Shown: positions 39,781 to 49,359, counted from the stretch's first letter. The stretch: 64,000 nucleotides of DNA from SIG575 sp045542485 (GCA_045542485.1 JAZQLC010000028.1:9151-73150); one strand, 5' to 3'. The notes: a model not told the origin generated them from the letters alone. Program-made: numbers and translations.

Positions 39781-41163
39781 ATGAAAGTATCGGAGAAAGA
39801 ACAAAGACAACTGTCGAAATTGAAAAAATCACAGATGAGAAGCTCGTCGGGAATGTATTTCCTTGTCCTGCTTGTGCTTATTGCTTTTGTGAATATCATC
39901 GATGAGGTCACAAGCAACCTGACAGTTACGGTGCAGTCCTCCTTTGTGACAGAGTTTTTTGTAAATAATCCCTTTATGGGTAAATATTATACCTTTGAAG
40001 AGGGGCTTTCGTTCCATTCGGGAATCAGCATTTTTACATATGTTCTCGGTGTTATCACTCCGTTTTATAAGGCTCTTGCAGACAAATGGGGCAGAAAGCC
40101 TCTTTTTGCTCTTTCAACCTTAGGTATGGCTGCAGGTCTGCTTGTTATCCACTTTTCAACAAGCTATATAATGTTCCTTATAGGCTTCGGAATTATCAGC
40201 TTCTTTATGGGACACGACATTCAGATTATCTATGTCCTCGAGGAAGCTCCCCATAAGCACAGAGCGAAGATTTACAGTATCCTGAAAAGTCTCGGCATTC
40301 TCGGGGTGGTTTTTGTGCCCGTGCTGAGAGATTTCCTTATGGGAAACGATGCTTCAGCGTGGAGAGAAATTTTCCTTGCACCTGCCCTTGCAGGAATGGT
40401 TGCAGTGCTTCTCGTTGTAGCCTTTGCAAAGGACACAAAGGTTTTCGTTTCACAGAGAATTGAATATCTTTCACGCTCACCTGAAGAGCGTCAGGCTGAA
40501 AAACTTCTCAGACAGAAGGAGAAAAAGGCAGAGCGTAACAAATCAGGTGTTTTTTGCGGAATCAAATACATTTTTTCAGGTAAGGACACAAAGAATCTTA
40601 TCATTTCCCACATTGTCTTTGACGCGGCGATTGCGGCAATTGCTCTTTATTTTGAGTCGGCTATGCATATTGCAGGTATGAGCACAAGCGATATTACAAA
40701 GGCGCTCTTTATGATTCCCATTATTTACGCATCAATCACTTTCCTCTCAGGCTTTATCGCCGACAAGCTGGGAAGAAAAAAGACAGTTACCGGTTTCTCT
40801 GTTCTTTGTATCGTAGGATTTATTCTTTTTGCGGCAGGTATTAACAATCTCTGGAATCCTTATCTTATAGGTGCTTTTGCAGGTCTTTATCAGGGCTCTT
40901 ACTGGATAGGCAGAGATTATATGAATGTTATGATGACAGAAAAAGTCCCCACAGAAATCAGGGCATCCGTTGTTGGTGCAGAGGGTCTGCTTGTAACGGT
41001 GGGAATGGCAGTCGGATATATTCTTATGACGGTCGGAATTCTTTTCCTTCCCGTATGGCTGACTTGCCTTCTTGTCAGTGTGCCCACGGTAGGTACTGCG
41101 GCAGTGATTTTTGCTCTGAAAGTCAAAGAGACAAAAGGCGTGAAACTTGAAGAAATCGATTAA
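39781..41163 (+). CDS. Major facilitator superfamily transporter
   Basis: A 460-residue protein with about 12 membrane segments. The two MFS loop motifs are ADKWGRKPLF (after segment 2) and ADKLGRKKTV (after segment 8). GAFAGLYQGSYWIGRDYMNVMMTEK and ASVVGAEGLLVTVGMAVGY line the second half. The substrate cannot be inferred from sequence. It is followed at 11 bp by a PnuC-like gene, so a nucleoside or cofactor precursor is conceivable. Confidence 0.82.
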   Translation: MKVSEKEQRQLSKLKKSQMRSSSGMYFLVLLVLIAFVNIIDEVTSNLTVTVQSSFVTEFFVNNPFMGKYYTFEEGLSFHSGISIFTYVLGVITPFYKALADKWGRKPLFALSTLGMAAGLLVIHFSTSYIMFLIGFGIISFFMGHDIQIIYVLEEAPHKHRAKIYSILKSLGILGVVFVPVLRDFLMGNDASAWREIFLAPALAGMVAVLLVVAFAKDTKVFVSQRIEYLSRSPEERQAEKLLRQKEKKAERNKSGVFCGIKYIFSGKDTKNLIISHIVFDAAIAAIALYFESAMHIAGMSTSDITKALFMIPIIYASITFLSGFIADKLGRKKTVTGFSVLCIVGFILFAAGINNLWNPYLIGAFAGLYQGSYWIGRDYMNVMMTEKVPTEIRASVVGAEGLLVTVGMAVGYILMTVGILFLPVWLTCLLVSVPTVGTAAVIFALKVKETKGVKLEEID

Positions 41164-41174
41164 GGAGAGAAATT

Positions 41175-41858
41175 TTGGGTAAAGAAAAACTGACTAAAAA
41201 AGATGTTTTTATTTTTATTCTGATGGGCGTTACGGCAGTGTTCATCACCTTTGCAGGAATTTACTTCCACCAGAGCTTCTTTAAAATTCTGCCACTGTAC
41301 ATTTCAATTGTAATCGGTATGCTTCAGTCAAAGGTCAACAGATACAGTAGTCTTCTGGGATGTATGAATTCAATACTTTACGGCGTGGTATATTTCTACT
41401 ATAACCTTTACGCCTCTGCCTTGTCGGCAGTGTTCTTTTCCTGCCCCATACAGCTTCTGACATTTATCCGATGGAATAAAAACAAGAGGGGAAACTCAAC
41501 TAAACTGAATAAGCTTTCTCTTAAACAGAAGCTGCTGATGGCAGTAATTTATGTTGTCCTTCTCGGAGTAATGTGGTTTGTGCTTCCGCGCATAGGTGCA
41601 GAGTATGTTTTCCTTGACAGCGCATCAAATCTTCTCGGAATATTTATTTATTTCCTTACAATGTTCGCGTTTATTGAGTATACATTCTGTATGCTCATCA
41701 ACGGTGTGCTGACGATAATCCTCTACATCACAATGCTTCCCCAGTCGCCTGATATCACAACCCACCTGATTTTCTCGGTTTATTCGTTTATCTGTATTGT
41801 TTTCGCATTTTTTCAGTCGAGAAGGCTTTACAGAAACCAGCAGGATGCAGAGCACTGA
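41175..41858 (+). CDS. PnuC-like nicotinamide riboside transporter family protein
   Basis: A 227-residue membrane protein with about seven segments. FSCPIQLLTFIRWNKNKRG resembles the PnuC segment in which a conserved aromatic/QxxW-type motif lies before a cytosolic loop, and the overall length fits. PnuC proteins import nicotinamide riboside by facilitated diffusion. The start is TTG at 41175 after AAGGAGAG. Similarity is moderate, so other small transporters remain possible. It is cotranscribed with the MFS gene. Confidence 0.6.
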   Translation: MGKEKLTKKDVFIFILMGVTAVFITFAGIYFHQSFFKILPLYISIVIGMLQSKVNRYSSLLGCMNSILYGVVYFYYNLYASALSAVFFSCPIQLLTFIRWNKNKRGNSTKLNKLSLKQKLLMAVIYVVLLGVMWFVLPRIGAEYVFLDSASNLLGIFIYFLTMFAFIEYTFCMLINGVLTIILYITMLPQSPDITTHLIFSVYSFICIVFAFFQSRRLYRNQQDAEH

Positions 41859-41874
41859 GCCTTATAAAAATAAT

Positions 41875-41926
41875 CCCCACCGTGTCATTCCTGAGCGAAA
41901 CGAGGAATCACGGTGGGGGCTTGTTT
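41875..41926 (+). terminator. Long hairpin terminator with REP-like core
   Basis: CCCCACCGTG (41875-41884), a TC bulge, ATTCCT (41887-41892), a 10-base loop, then AGGAAT (41903-41908), CA and CGGTGGGG (41911-41918), followed by a T-rich tract. The core TCATTCCTGAGCGAAACGAG resembles an interspersed hairpin repeat I recall from many bacterial genomes. Confidence 0.75.
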
Positions 41927-42047
41927 TTCTGTTGAATATTTTTATATAAATCTGAAAAAACATTGAATAAGCACTTGAAAAATATTGACTTTTCTGTCAT
42001 AATGTAATGTAACTATAATTATAACTATAACTGGGGAGAGATTACCT

Positions 42048-43700
42048 TTGGATAATATCAGACTTGCAGAACTTCTCTTCGGCAACATCACAAAAACACC
42101 TGAAGAGTATGAGGAAATGTACAAGGACAGAGGACTTAAGGAGGGCGCTCGTGTTACACGATTTGCACCCAGTCCCACAGGCTTCCTGCACATCGGCGGA
42201 CTTTTTGCCGCTATGTGTTCAAAGCTCACTGCCACAACAACAGGCGGTGTGTTCTACCTGAGAATCGAGGACACAGACAAAAAGCGTGAAATCGAAGACG
42301 GTGTTTCGGAAATTATAAAAGGTCTTTCGGCCTTCGGTATGACACCTGAAGAGGGCGTTACGGGCTTTGAAACAGAAAGCGGTAACTACGGACCTTATCA
42401 GCAAAGCAAGAGAAAGGATATTTATCAATGCTTTGCAAAAGAGCTTGTAAAGAACGGTCTTGCATATCCCTGCTTCTGCAGTGAGGATGACCTTAATAAT
42501 CTCCGTGCAAAACAGGAGGAACTGAATCTTGACGACAAAGGCTACTACGGTGAATACGCTTCCTGCAGAAACCTTTCGCTTGAAGAGATTGAAGAAAATA
42601 TCAAAGAGGGCAAAAGCTATGTTCTTCGTCTTCGTTCACCCGGTGAAAAAGACAGAAGAATCACCTTTGAAGATGTAATCAAGGGTAAAATCGAAATGCC
42701 CGAGAATATTCAGGATGTTGTTCTTCTCAAAACAGACGGTATTCCTACATACCACTTTGCTCACGCAGTGGATGACCACCTTATGAGAAGCACACATATT
42801 GTCCGTGGTGACGAATGGATTTCATCTGTACCGCTCCACATTCAGCTTTTCAAATGCTGTGGCTTCAAGGTGCCCAAATACGCTCACATTTCTCCCATTA
42901 TGAAGGAAGAAAACGGCGGAAAGAGAAAGCTCTCAAAGCGTAAGGACCCGGAAGCAGCAGTTACATTCTATTTCGATGAAGGCTATCCCAAGGAGAGCGT
43001 TATCGAATACCTGCTTACAATTGCAAACTCAAACTTTGAGGACTGGAGAAGAGCAAATCCTGCAGCTGACACAACAGATTTCCCGTTCAATCTCAAGAAG
43101 ATGAGCGCAAGCGGTGCACTCTTTGACCTGACAAAGCTTATTGATGTCAGCAAAAATGTAATTTCAGTTATGACAGCAGGGGAAGTTCTTGAGAAAGCAC
43201 TTGTCTGGGCAGAAGAGCACGATGAGGTTCTTTACAGACTCTTCTCTGAAAATAAAGAATACGCAGAGGGAATTCTCTCAATCGACAGGGGAGGCAACAA
43301 GCCCCGTAAGGATATTTCAAAGTGGAGTGACATCAAACCCTACATTGAATATTTCTACGATGAAATTTACACTCCTGACTACACAATGCCTGAAAATATT
43401 TCTTCAGAAGATGCAAAAAATATTCTTATGACATACAAAGAAACATACAATGCATCTGATGACAAGGATATGTGGTTCGGCCGTATCAAGGATATGTGTG
43501 AAGGTCTCGGATTTACTCCCAATGTTAAGGAATACAAGAAAAATCCCGATGCTTTCAAGGGTCATGTAGGCGATGTTTCAACAGTTATCAGAATCGCTAT
43601 GACATCAAGAAGAAATACACCTGACCTTTACTCAATTATGCAGCTTCTCGGTGAAGAAAAGGTAATGGAAAGAATTGATAATTGTATCAACAGCCTCTGA
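42048..43700 (+). CDS. gltX: Glutamate-tRNA ligase
   Basis: A 550-residue class I aminoacyl-tRNA synthetase. RFAPSPTGFLHIGGLFAA contains the HIGH-type motif, GGKRKLSKRKDPEAAV contains the KMSKS-type loop, and DGIPTYHFAHAVDDHLMRST is typical GluRS. The C-terminal helical anticodon-binding domain is longer than in the standard roughly 480-residue enzyme. The start is TTG 42048 after GGGGAGAG. It lies directly upstream of glnS, which suggests that the cell charges Gln-tRNA directly. Confidence 0.94.
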   Translation: MDNIRLAELLFGNITKTPEEYEEMYKDRGLKEGARVTRFAPSPTGFLHIGGLFAAMCSKLTATTTGGVFYLRIEDTDKKREIEDGVSEIIKGLSAFGMTPEEGVTGFETESGNYGPYQQSKRKDIYQCFAKELVKNGLAYPCFCSEDDLNNLRAKQEELNLDDKGYYGEYASCRNLSLEEIEENIKEGKSYVLRLRSPGEKDRRITFEDVIKGKIEMPENIQDVVLLKTDGIPTYHFAHAVDDHLMRSTHIVRGDEWISSVPLHIQLFKCCGFKVPKYAHISPIMKEENGGKRKLSKRKDPEAAVTFYFDEGYPKESVIEYLLTIANSNFEDWRRANPAADTTDFPFNLKKMSASGALFDLTKLIDVSKNVISVMTAGEVLEKALVWAEEHDEVLYRLFSENKEYAEGILSIDRGGNKPRKDISKWSDIKPYIEYFYDEIYTPDYTMPENISSEDAKNILMTYKETYNASDDKDMWFGRIKDMCEGLGFTPNVKEYKKNPDAFKGHVGDVSTVIRIAMTSRRNTPDLYSIMQLLGEEKVMERIDNCINSL

Positions 43701-43718
43701 TGAAAGGATTTGAAAATA

Positions 43719-45401
43719 ATGGCAGAAATTATTGAAGAAAACAAAACAGAAAAAGTATCAAACTTTATCCACGATTTTATAGACAAAGACCTTGAAGACG
43801 GTGTCTATTCCCGTGTGCAGACCCGTTTCCCTCCCGAGCCTAACGGCTATCTTCACATCGGTCACGCAAAGGCTATCTGCATCAACTTCACTACTGCAAA
43901 AAAATACGGCGGTCTTTGCAATCTTCGTCTTGATGACACAAACCCCAGCAAGGAAGATATGGAATATGTTGACGCTATCAAGGAAGATATTGAATGGCTT
44001 GGTTTCAAATGGAACGAGTGCTACTATGCATCAAGCTACTTTGATTTCATCTACGATTGTGCAATAAAGCTCATCGAAATGGGCAAGGCTTTCGTGTGCG
44101 ACCTTACAGCTGACGAAATGCGCGAATACAGAGGCACTCTCACAGAGCCCGGTAAGGAAAGCCCTTACAGAAACCGTTCAGTTGAGGAAAATCTCGATTT
44201 GTTCAAGAGAATGACAGACGGCGAATTCCCTGACGGTGCAAGAGTTCTCCGTGCTAAAATTGATATGGCATCGCCCAATATCAATATGCGTGACCCTGTA
44301 ATTTACAGAATCGCTCACATTTCACACCACCAGACAGGTGATAAATGGTGCGTATATCCTATGTATGACTTTGCTCATCCTCTTTCAGACGCAGCAGAAA
44401 ATGTAACTCACTCTCTCTGCTCTCTTGAATTTGAAAATCACAGACCTCTTTATGACTGGTTCCTTAAGGAGCTTGGTCTCGAGGAGCCTCCCAGACAGAT
44501 TGAGTTTGCAAGACTTAACCTTAACTATTCTCTCACAAGTAAGAGAAAGTGTCTTGCACTTGTAAATGACGGTATTGTAAGCGGATGGGATGATCCCCGT
44601 ATGGCAACTCTCAGCGGTATGAGAAGACGCGGTTATCCTGCTGCAGCTATCCGTGAATTCTGTAATAAAATCGGTGTTTCAAAGGCTTACAGTGTTGTTG
44701 ACTACGGTCTGCTTGAGGCTTGTGTAAGAGACGACCTTAATCAGAATGCACCCAGAGCGATGGCAGTTCTTCGTCCTCTCAAGGTTGTTATTGATAACTA
44801 TCCCGAGGGACAGACAGAGGAAATTGAGGTTGAAAACAATCCCGATAAGCCTGAACTCGGCAAGAGAAAGGTTACTTTCTCAAGAAACCTTTATGTTGAG
44901 CAGGATGACTTTATGGCAGAGCCCGTGAAGAAATATTTCAGACTTTTCCCCGGCAACGAAGTGCGTCTCAAGAGCGCATACTATATCACTTGTAACAGCT
45001 ATGAGACAGACGAAGAGGGAAATGTTACTTGTCTTCACTGCACATATGACCCTGAAAGCCGCGGTGGTGAAACACCTGACGGCAGAAAGGTCAAGGGTAC
45101 ACTTCATTGGGTCAGCGCAGACGATTGCGTGAAAGCGGAAGTTCGTCTTTATGACAGACTCTTCAATGTTGAAAATCCCTCAGACGAATCAAAGGGAAGC
45201 TTCAAGGAAAACCTCAATCCCGAATCACTTGTTGTTCTCAAGGACAGTGTTCTTGAAGGTGGTCTCAGAGACATCAAGGTTGGCGATATGTTCCAGTTTA
45301 TGCGTCAGGGATATTTCTGCGTTGACAAAGACAGCACAGAAGGCAGCCTTGTAATCAACAGAACAGTAGGTCTTAATTCTTCCTGGAAACCTGCGAAATA
45401 A
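43719..45401 (+). CDS. glnS: Glutamine-tRNA ligase
   Basis: A 560-residue GlnRS: TRFPPEPNGYLHIGHAKAI with the HIGH motif, NLRLDDTNPSKEDMEYVDAI, YDFAHPLSDAAENVTHSLC, SLTSKRKCLALV with the KMSKS-type loop, and a C-terminal two-barrel anticodon domain. Most Firmicutes lack GlnRS and use GatCAB; some gut Clostridia have it by ancient transfer. AAAGGA at 43704-43709 fits the ATG at 43719, although a TTG at 43710 also opens the frame. Confidence 0.95.
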   Translation: MAEIIEENKTEKVSNFIHDFIDKDLEDGVYSRVQTRFPPEPNGYLHIGHAKAICINFTTAKKYGGLCNLRLDDTNPSKEDMEYVDAIKEDIEWLGFKWNECYYASSYFDFIYDCAIKLIEMGKAFVCDLTADEMREYRGTLTEPGKESPYRNRSVEENLDLFKRMTDGEFPDGARVLRAKIDMASPNINMRDPVIYRIAHISHHQTGDKWCVYPMYDFAHPLSDAAENVTHSLCSLEFENHRPLYDWFLKELGLEEPPRQIEFARLNLNYSLTSKRKCLALVNDGIVSGWDDPRMATLSGMRRRGYPAAAIREFCNKIGVSKAYSVVDYGLLEACVRDDLNQNAPRAMAVLRPLKVVIDNYPEGQTEEIEVENNPDKPELGKRKVTFSRNLYVEQDDFMAEPVKKYFRLFPGNEVRLKSAYYITCNSYETDEEGNVTCLHCTYDPESRGGETPDGRKVKGTLHWVSADDCVKAEVRLYDRLFNVENPSDESKGSFKENLNPESLVVLKDSVLEGGLRDIKVGDMFQFMRQGYFCVDKDSTEGSLVINRTVGLNSSWKPAK

Positions 45402-45438
45402 GACCTGCAAAAACATATCTAAGAAAGTAGGAAAAGCT

Positions 45439-46086
45439 ATGAAAATAGTTGACAGAATTGTTTCTGCCTTTTTGTCACTGGCAGTAATTCCCGTGGCAAT
45501 TTTCACTCCTCTTATTCATTGGATTTATCAGATATTAGGATACGATATTATAAACGGACTTCTGAACGGTCAGCTTTCTGATGCTGCTGATACAGGTATG
45601 ACTGAGGATAATCTTAGTCTTTATTCAATCTATAATATGCTCAGAAGCTTTGGTGTGGATTTCAAAGAGATGTTTTCAGGAAATACGGAAATGAATTCTG
45701 CATTAGAGCCGATGCTTCCGTATATTATTGCAACAGGAATTTTCTTTGTGGTCACTCTTCTTATTGCCCTTGTAGCAGGTATTGTATGTGCTTCTACAAA
45801 TGCAAGGAAGACACGAATGATTTTAGGCGGCTGCGGTATCGCATCGCTTATCGGTATGATGATTTCTTTCAATAAGGCTGTGTTGCCCCTGACAACGGGT
45901 CAGATTACTCCCGGCTCACTTTTCAATATTCCTGCAATCAGCTTTATTATAAAAATACATACCATCAATCTTTCATCTGCGTGGGTGTTTATGCTGATGC
46001 TTTTCGCAGGTCTGATATTGTGGACTCTTTCTTACATCCTTACATCAGATAAGAATGAAACAAATAAAAAGCAGGGTAAAAAATAA
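45439..46086 (+). CDS. Uncharacterised membrane protein, 215 residues
   Basis: I do not recognise the family. The protein has about four membrane segments (roughly residues 8-30, 96-118, 128-145 and 175-205) with an extracytoplasmic loop between the first two and a short basic tail (NETNKKQGKK). Its TAA overlaps the ATG of the RING/zinc-ribbon membrane gene, so the two are coupled and probably cooperate. Confidence 0.7.
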   Translation: MKIVDRIVSAFLSLAVIPVAIFTPLIHWIYQILGYDIINGLLNGQLSDAADTGMTEDNLSLYSIYNMLRSFGVDFKEMFSGNTEMNSALEPMLPYIIATGIFFVVTLLIALVAGIVCASTNARKTRMILGGCGIASLIGMMISFNKAVLPLTTGQITPGSLFNIPAISFIIKIHTINLSSAWVFMLMLFAGLILWTLSYILTSDKNETNKKQGKK

Positions 46087-47108
46087 TGAGATATATAAAC
46101 GAAAAATGTACCCATTGTGGCAGAGCTTTCACTGAAAACGATGAGGTTGTGGTTTGCCCCGAGTGTGCAACACCTCATCACAGAGAATGCTACAATGAGA
46201 TGGGCAGATGCGTAAACGAGCATCTCCACAGCGAGGGTTTTGTCTGGAAGAAGTCAGATCCTGAGAAAAAAACAGAGGATAAGGCTCCGGAAAAACCTGA
46301 AAGCGAAGCGGCGGCAGAAGAGAAAGATGTTTCCGTCTGTCCCGATTGCGGTGCTGAAAATAAAAAAAGAGCCATTGTCTGTACAAATTGCGGTGCAGTG
46401 CTTATTCCCGATTTAGAGGAAGAGGTTACGGTAAAAACAGAAAGAAACACCATCTTCATCGAGGGATTGCCCGTAAACGACAATGATTATATTGATGCGG
46501 AAAGTACTGTTACAGTCAAAGAAGCAGCATGTTTCATTCAGCGTAAAAAAGAAAGCTATATAAAAACATTCCTTGATGCAAAAGTTAATAACAGAAAGCC
46601 CAAATTCAATTTTGCGGCATTCGTTTTCGGACCCTATTGGTTTTTCTTCAGAAAAATGTATAAGGCAGGTCTGGCTTTTGCAGGGGTTATCTTTGCAATC
46701 AACTGTTTTATTATGTCTTTCTTTATGTCAGTTTGTGGCGAGGCACTCAGATTTGTTGCGGCAAACGCTGAGGCATTTATGCAGCAGACAATTGATGAGG
46801 CACTTATGGCGCAGTATATTGAATTGGTTACAAAGGGTATGGAAACTCACAGCACTGAAATATTGCTGATGTTTGCCTTTGAAGTACTGATTCTTCTTGT
46901 GAATGTTGTGGCAGGAATTTTTGCAAACAAAATCTATCTCGGTCACATCAGAAAAACAATCAGCAAAATCAAAGAGGTAGTGCCAAAACCCTCGGCTCAT
47001 TTCACATATATCTACGCAAAGGGCGGCACAACAGTTTTAAACGCATTCCTTATCGGAATGGCAATTTATTATCTGACAGAGTTTATTTTTTCACAGGCGT
47101 TATTATAA
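46086..47108 (+). CDS. Prokaryotic RING-finger/zinc-ribbon membrane protein with DUF2628-like region
   Basis: A 340-residue protein. Residues 5-45 contain a treble-clef/RING-like zinc site (CTHCGRAFTENDEVVVCPEC, HHRECY). Residues 75-100 form a zinc ribbon (CPDCGAENKKRAIVCTNCG). A charged linker leads to a DUF2628-like C-terminal part with KFNFAAFVFGPYWFFFRKMY and three or four membrane segments. Proteins of this design are common in Firmicutes; their role is unknown. Translationally coupled to the 215-residue membrane protein. Confidence 0.8.
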   Translation: MRYINEKCTHCGRAFTENDEVVVCPECATPHHRECYNEMGRCVNEHLHSEGFVWKKSDPEKKTEDKAPEKPESEAAAEEKDVSVCPDCGAENKKRAIVCTNCGAVLIPDLEEEVTVKTERNTIFIEGLPVNDNDYIDAESTVTVKEAACFIQRKKESYIKTFLDAKVNNRKPKFNFAAFVFGPYWFFFRKMYKAGLAFAGVIFAINCFIMSFFMSVCGEALRFVAANAEAFMQQTIDEALMAQYIELVTKGMETHSTEILLMFAFEVLILLVNVVAGIFANKIYLGHIRKTISKIKEVVPKPSAHFTYIYAKGGTTVLNAFLIGMAIYYLTEFIFSQALL

Positions 47109-47131
47109 TATGAGTTTAAGGAGGTGCTGAT

Positions 47132-48400
47132 ATGGCTTCACCACTTGCAGATATGATAAGACCGCAGAAAATTGAAGATATGGTAGGTCAGCACCACTTA
47201 CTTGATACCGGAAAGGCACTGAGGAATATTCTCGATAGCGGGAATATTCCCAACCTTATTTTTTACGGACCTTCCGGTGTAGGCAAGACCACTCTTGCAG
47301 AGATTATTGCCAAAAACACAAACCGCCGATTTTGTAAACTCAACGGCACCAACGCGTCAATTTCCGATATTAAGGAGATTGTTGCAAGTCTTGATACTTT
47401 CCAGAGTCCTAACGGCGTTGTGCTTTATCTTGATGAGATTCAGTATTTCAACAAGAAACAGCAGCAATCACTTCTTGAGTATATTGAAAACGGCTCAATA
47501 ACCCTGATTGCATCCACAACGGAAAATCCGTATTTTTATGTATATAACGCAATTCTCAGCCGTTCAACTGTTTTTGAGTTCAAATCTGTTGAAGCAAACG
47601 ATATCCGTATTGCAGTAGAAAGAGCTTACAAGATTTACGAAGAGCATCTTGGTGAGAAAATTGAGGCTTCTGAAGACGCGATAAAATGGATTTCGTCAGG
47701 TTGCGGCGGTGATGTGAGAAAGGCAATCAACACTGTTGAGCTGAGCGTTCTTTCAACAAGACTCAAGGACGGAAAAAGAGAAATCACCCTTGAAAAGGTA
47801 AAAGAGCTGACGCAGAAAAGTGCTATGAAATATGACAGAGAGGGCGATGAGCACTATGATATTCTCTCTGCGTTTCAGAAATCAATGCGAGGCTCTGATC
47901 CTGATGCGGCACTGCACTATTTAGCAAGACTTCTCGAAGCAGGGGATTTGCCCTCAGCCTGCAGAAGACTTCTTGTGTGCGCCTGTGAGGATGTGGGACT
48001 GGCTTACCCAATGATAATCCCCATAGTGAAGGCTGCGGTGGATTCAGCGCTTATGGTAGGACTTCCCGAAGCGAGAATTCCTCTTGCAGACGCAGTTGTT
48101 CTTGTCTGTAACAGTCCCAAATCAAACTCAGCGTATCTTGCTTATGATATGGCTGCAAGTGACCTGAGAAACGGAAATTCCGGACCTATTCCGAGAAATC
48201 TCCAGAATAAGCATTTCGATGGTGAAGATAATAATAACAAGGGTCAGTTTTATGTGTACCCTCACGATTATCCGAATCACTGGACACCTCAGCAGTATCT
48301 TCCCGATGTGCTGAAAAACAAAACATACTATGTCCCCGGCGAAAACAAAAACGAACAGGCAGCCAAAGAATACTGGGATAAAATAAAAGGTAAGAAATAA
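47132..48400 (+). CDS. rarA: Replication-associated recombination protein RarA (MgsA)
   Basis: A 422-residue AAA+ ATPase acting at stalled replication forks. MASPLADMIRPQKIEDMVGQ is the family start, Walker A is FYGPSGVGKTTLAE, Walker B is VVLYLDEIQYFNKKQQ, sensor 1 lies in LIASTTENPYF, and the C-terminal MgsA region includes SACRRLLVCACEDVGLAYP and LPEARIPLADAVVLVCNSPKS. GGAGGTG precedes the ATG. A terminator follows. Confidence 0.95.
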   Translation: MASPLADMIRPQKIEDMVGQHHLLDTGKALRNILDSGNIPNLIFYGPSGVGKTTLAEIIAKNTNRRFCKLNGTNASISDIKEIVASLDTFQSPNGVVLYLDEIQYFNKKQQQSLLEYIENGSITLIASTTENPYFYVYNAILSRSTVFEFKSVEANDIRIAVERAYKIYEEHLGEKIEASEDAIKWISSGCGGDVRKAINTVELSVLSTRLKDGKREITLEKVKELTQKSAMKYDREGDEHYDILSAFQKSMRGSDPDAALHYLARLLEAGDLPSACRRLLVCACEDVGLAYPMIIPIVKAAVDSALMVGLPEARIPLADAVVLVCNSPKSNSAYLAYDMAASDLRNGNSGPIPRNLQNKHFDGEDNNNKGQFYVYPHDYPNHWTPQQYLPDVLKNKTYYVPGENKNEQAAKEYWDKIKGKK

Positions 48401-48436
48401 TAACCGACAAGGGATAACTTGTCGGTTATATTTTTT
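48401..48436 (+). terminator. Terminator after rarA
   Basis: TAACCGACAAG (48401-48411) pairs perfectly with CTTGTCGGTTA (48418-48428) and is followed by TATTTTTTT. Confidence 0.92.
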
Positions 48437-48480
48437 TATCGTATGATAATTTACAAATTACCATTCCCTACGATATAAAA

Positions 48481-48517
48481 TTTCAACCCGTGGTTGAAAA
48501 ACATAACTTAATATGTT
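48481..48517. promoter_or_regulatory. Two inverted repeats upstream of the XRE regulator
   Basis: TTTCAACC (48481-48488), CGT, GGTTGAAA (48492-48499) is a perfect 8-bp inverted repeat. It is followed by AACATA (48500-48505) and TATGTT (48512-48517). Both lie just upstream of the predicted XRE promoter and could be operators for that regulator. Confidence 0.5.
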
Positions 48518-48518
48518 A

Positions 48519-48547
48519 TTGTTTATTTACAGTAGTTATGTTATATT
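48519..48547 (+). promoter_or_regulatory. Possible promoter of the XRE regulator
   Basis: TTGTTT (48519-48524) and TATATT (48542-48547), spacer 17 bp. Moderate match. Confidence 0.4.
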
Positions 48548-48576
48548 TCAGTTAACTTCAATATGGCGGTGAAAAA

Positions 48577-49359
48577 ATGAATATAGGAAACAAAATTAAA
48601 GAATTAAGGAAGAAAAGAGGTATTACTCAGGAGCAGTTGGCAAGTGCAATAGGAATATCTTTTCAGGCTGTCAGCAAATGGGAAAACAATATTGCGTTAC
48701 CTGACATAACTCTTGTGCCTATCCTTGCAAACTATTTTGGCGTTTCACTGGATGAACTTTTTGATTTCAGTCTGATTAAAATGGAAAATGAAATAAAAAC
48801 GATAGTTGATGATGCTTATGAATACAGAGAAAGCGACCCTGAAAAAAGTCGTGGAATTCTTGAAGAGGGACTTAAGAAATATCCTGAAAATGATATTCTT
48901 CTCAATAATCTTCTCTATGTTATAACCGAACCTGATGAAACAATCCGTATTGCATCAGAGCTTGTGGAAAAAACCTGTGACAGTGAGGTGAAATATGATG
49001 CGTTCAGGTTTCTTGCTTATGCGTATAAAAAGAAAGGTGACCTGAAAAGTGCAGAAAATGCAATACAACAGATTCCTGAAATATATTTCACAAAGCTTAC
49101 AGAAATTGCATATCTTTTAGAGGGTGAACCAAAATTCAAAGCAGCTGAAAAACAGAAATGGATTTCTTTTGAAAATCTGATTCAGATGATGTGGAAACTT
49201 GCAGAGTGCTATGAGGCAGAGGGCGAGACAGATAAAGCAATAGAAGAAACTGAAAAAGCACTTGAATTAATTCCGATTCTTGACCATCCTAATTTTAATA
49301 TTTATACTGATTTTTTCGAGAAACAAATAAAAAGGTTAAAAAAGAGCAGAGTTGAGTGA
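48577..49359 (+). CDS. XRE-family regulator with TPR-like C-terminal domain
   Basis: A 260-residue protein. Residues 1-60 are a Cro/C1-type helix-turn-helix (ELRKKRGITQEQLASAIG, ISFQAVSKWENN, PDITLVPILANYFGVSLDEL). The rest is helical with TPR-like pairs (SRGILEEGLKKYPENDILLN, AYKKKGDLKSAENAIQQ, CYEAEGETDKAIEETEKALE), as in peptide-sensing or protein-sensing regulators. It is a single gene between terminators. The target is unknown; it may control itself through the upstream inverted repeats. Confidence 0.85.
   Translation: MNIGNKIKELRKKRGITQEQLASAIGISFQAVSKWENNIALPDITLVPILANYFGVSLDELFDFSLIKMENEIKTIVDDAYEYRESDPEKSRGILEEGLKKYPENDILLNNLLYVITEPDETIRIASELVEKTCDSEVKYDAFRFLAYAYKKKGDLKSAENAIQQIPEIYFTKLTEIAYLLEGEPKFKAAEKQKWISFENLIQMMWKLAECYEAEGETDKAIEETEKALELIPILDHPNFNIYTDFFEKQIKRLKKSRVE

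Noticed and set aside
41859..42047. A T-box leader before gltX
   Set aside because: I find no TGGNACCGCG-type T-box sequence and no antiterminator. The gap holds a terminator hairpin and AT-rich repeats of TAACTATAA type.
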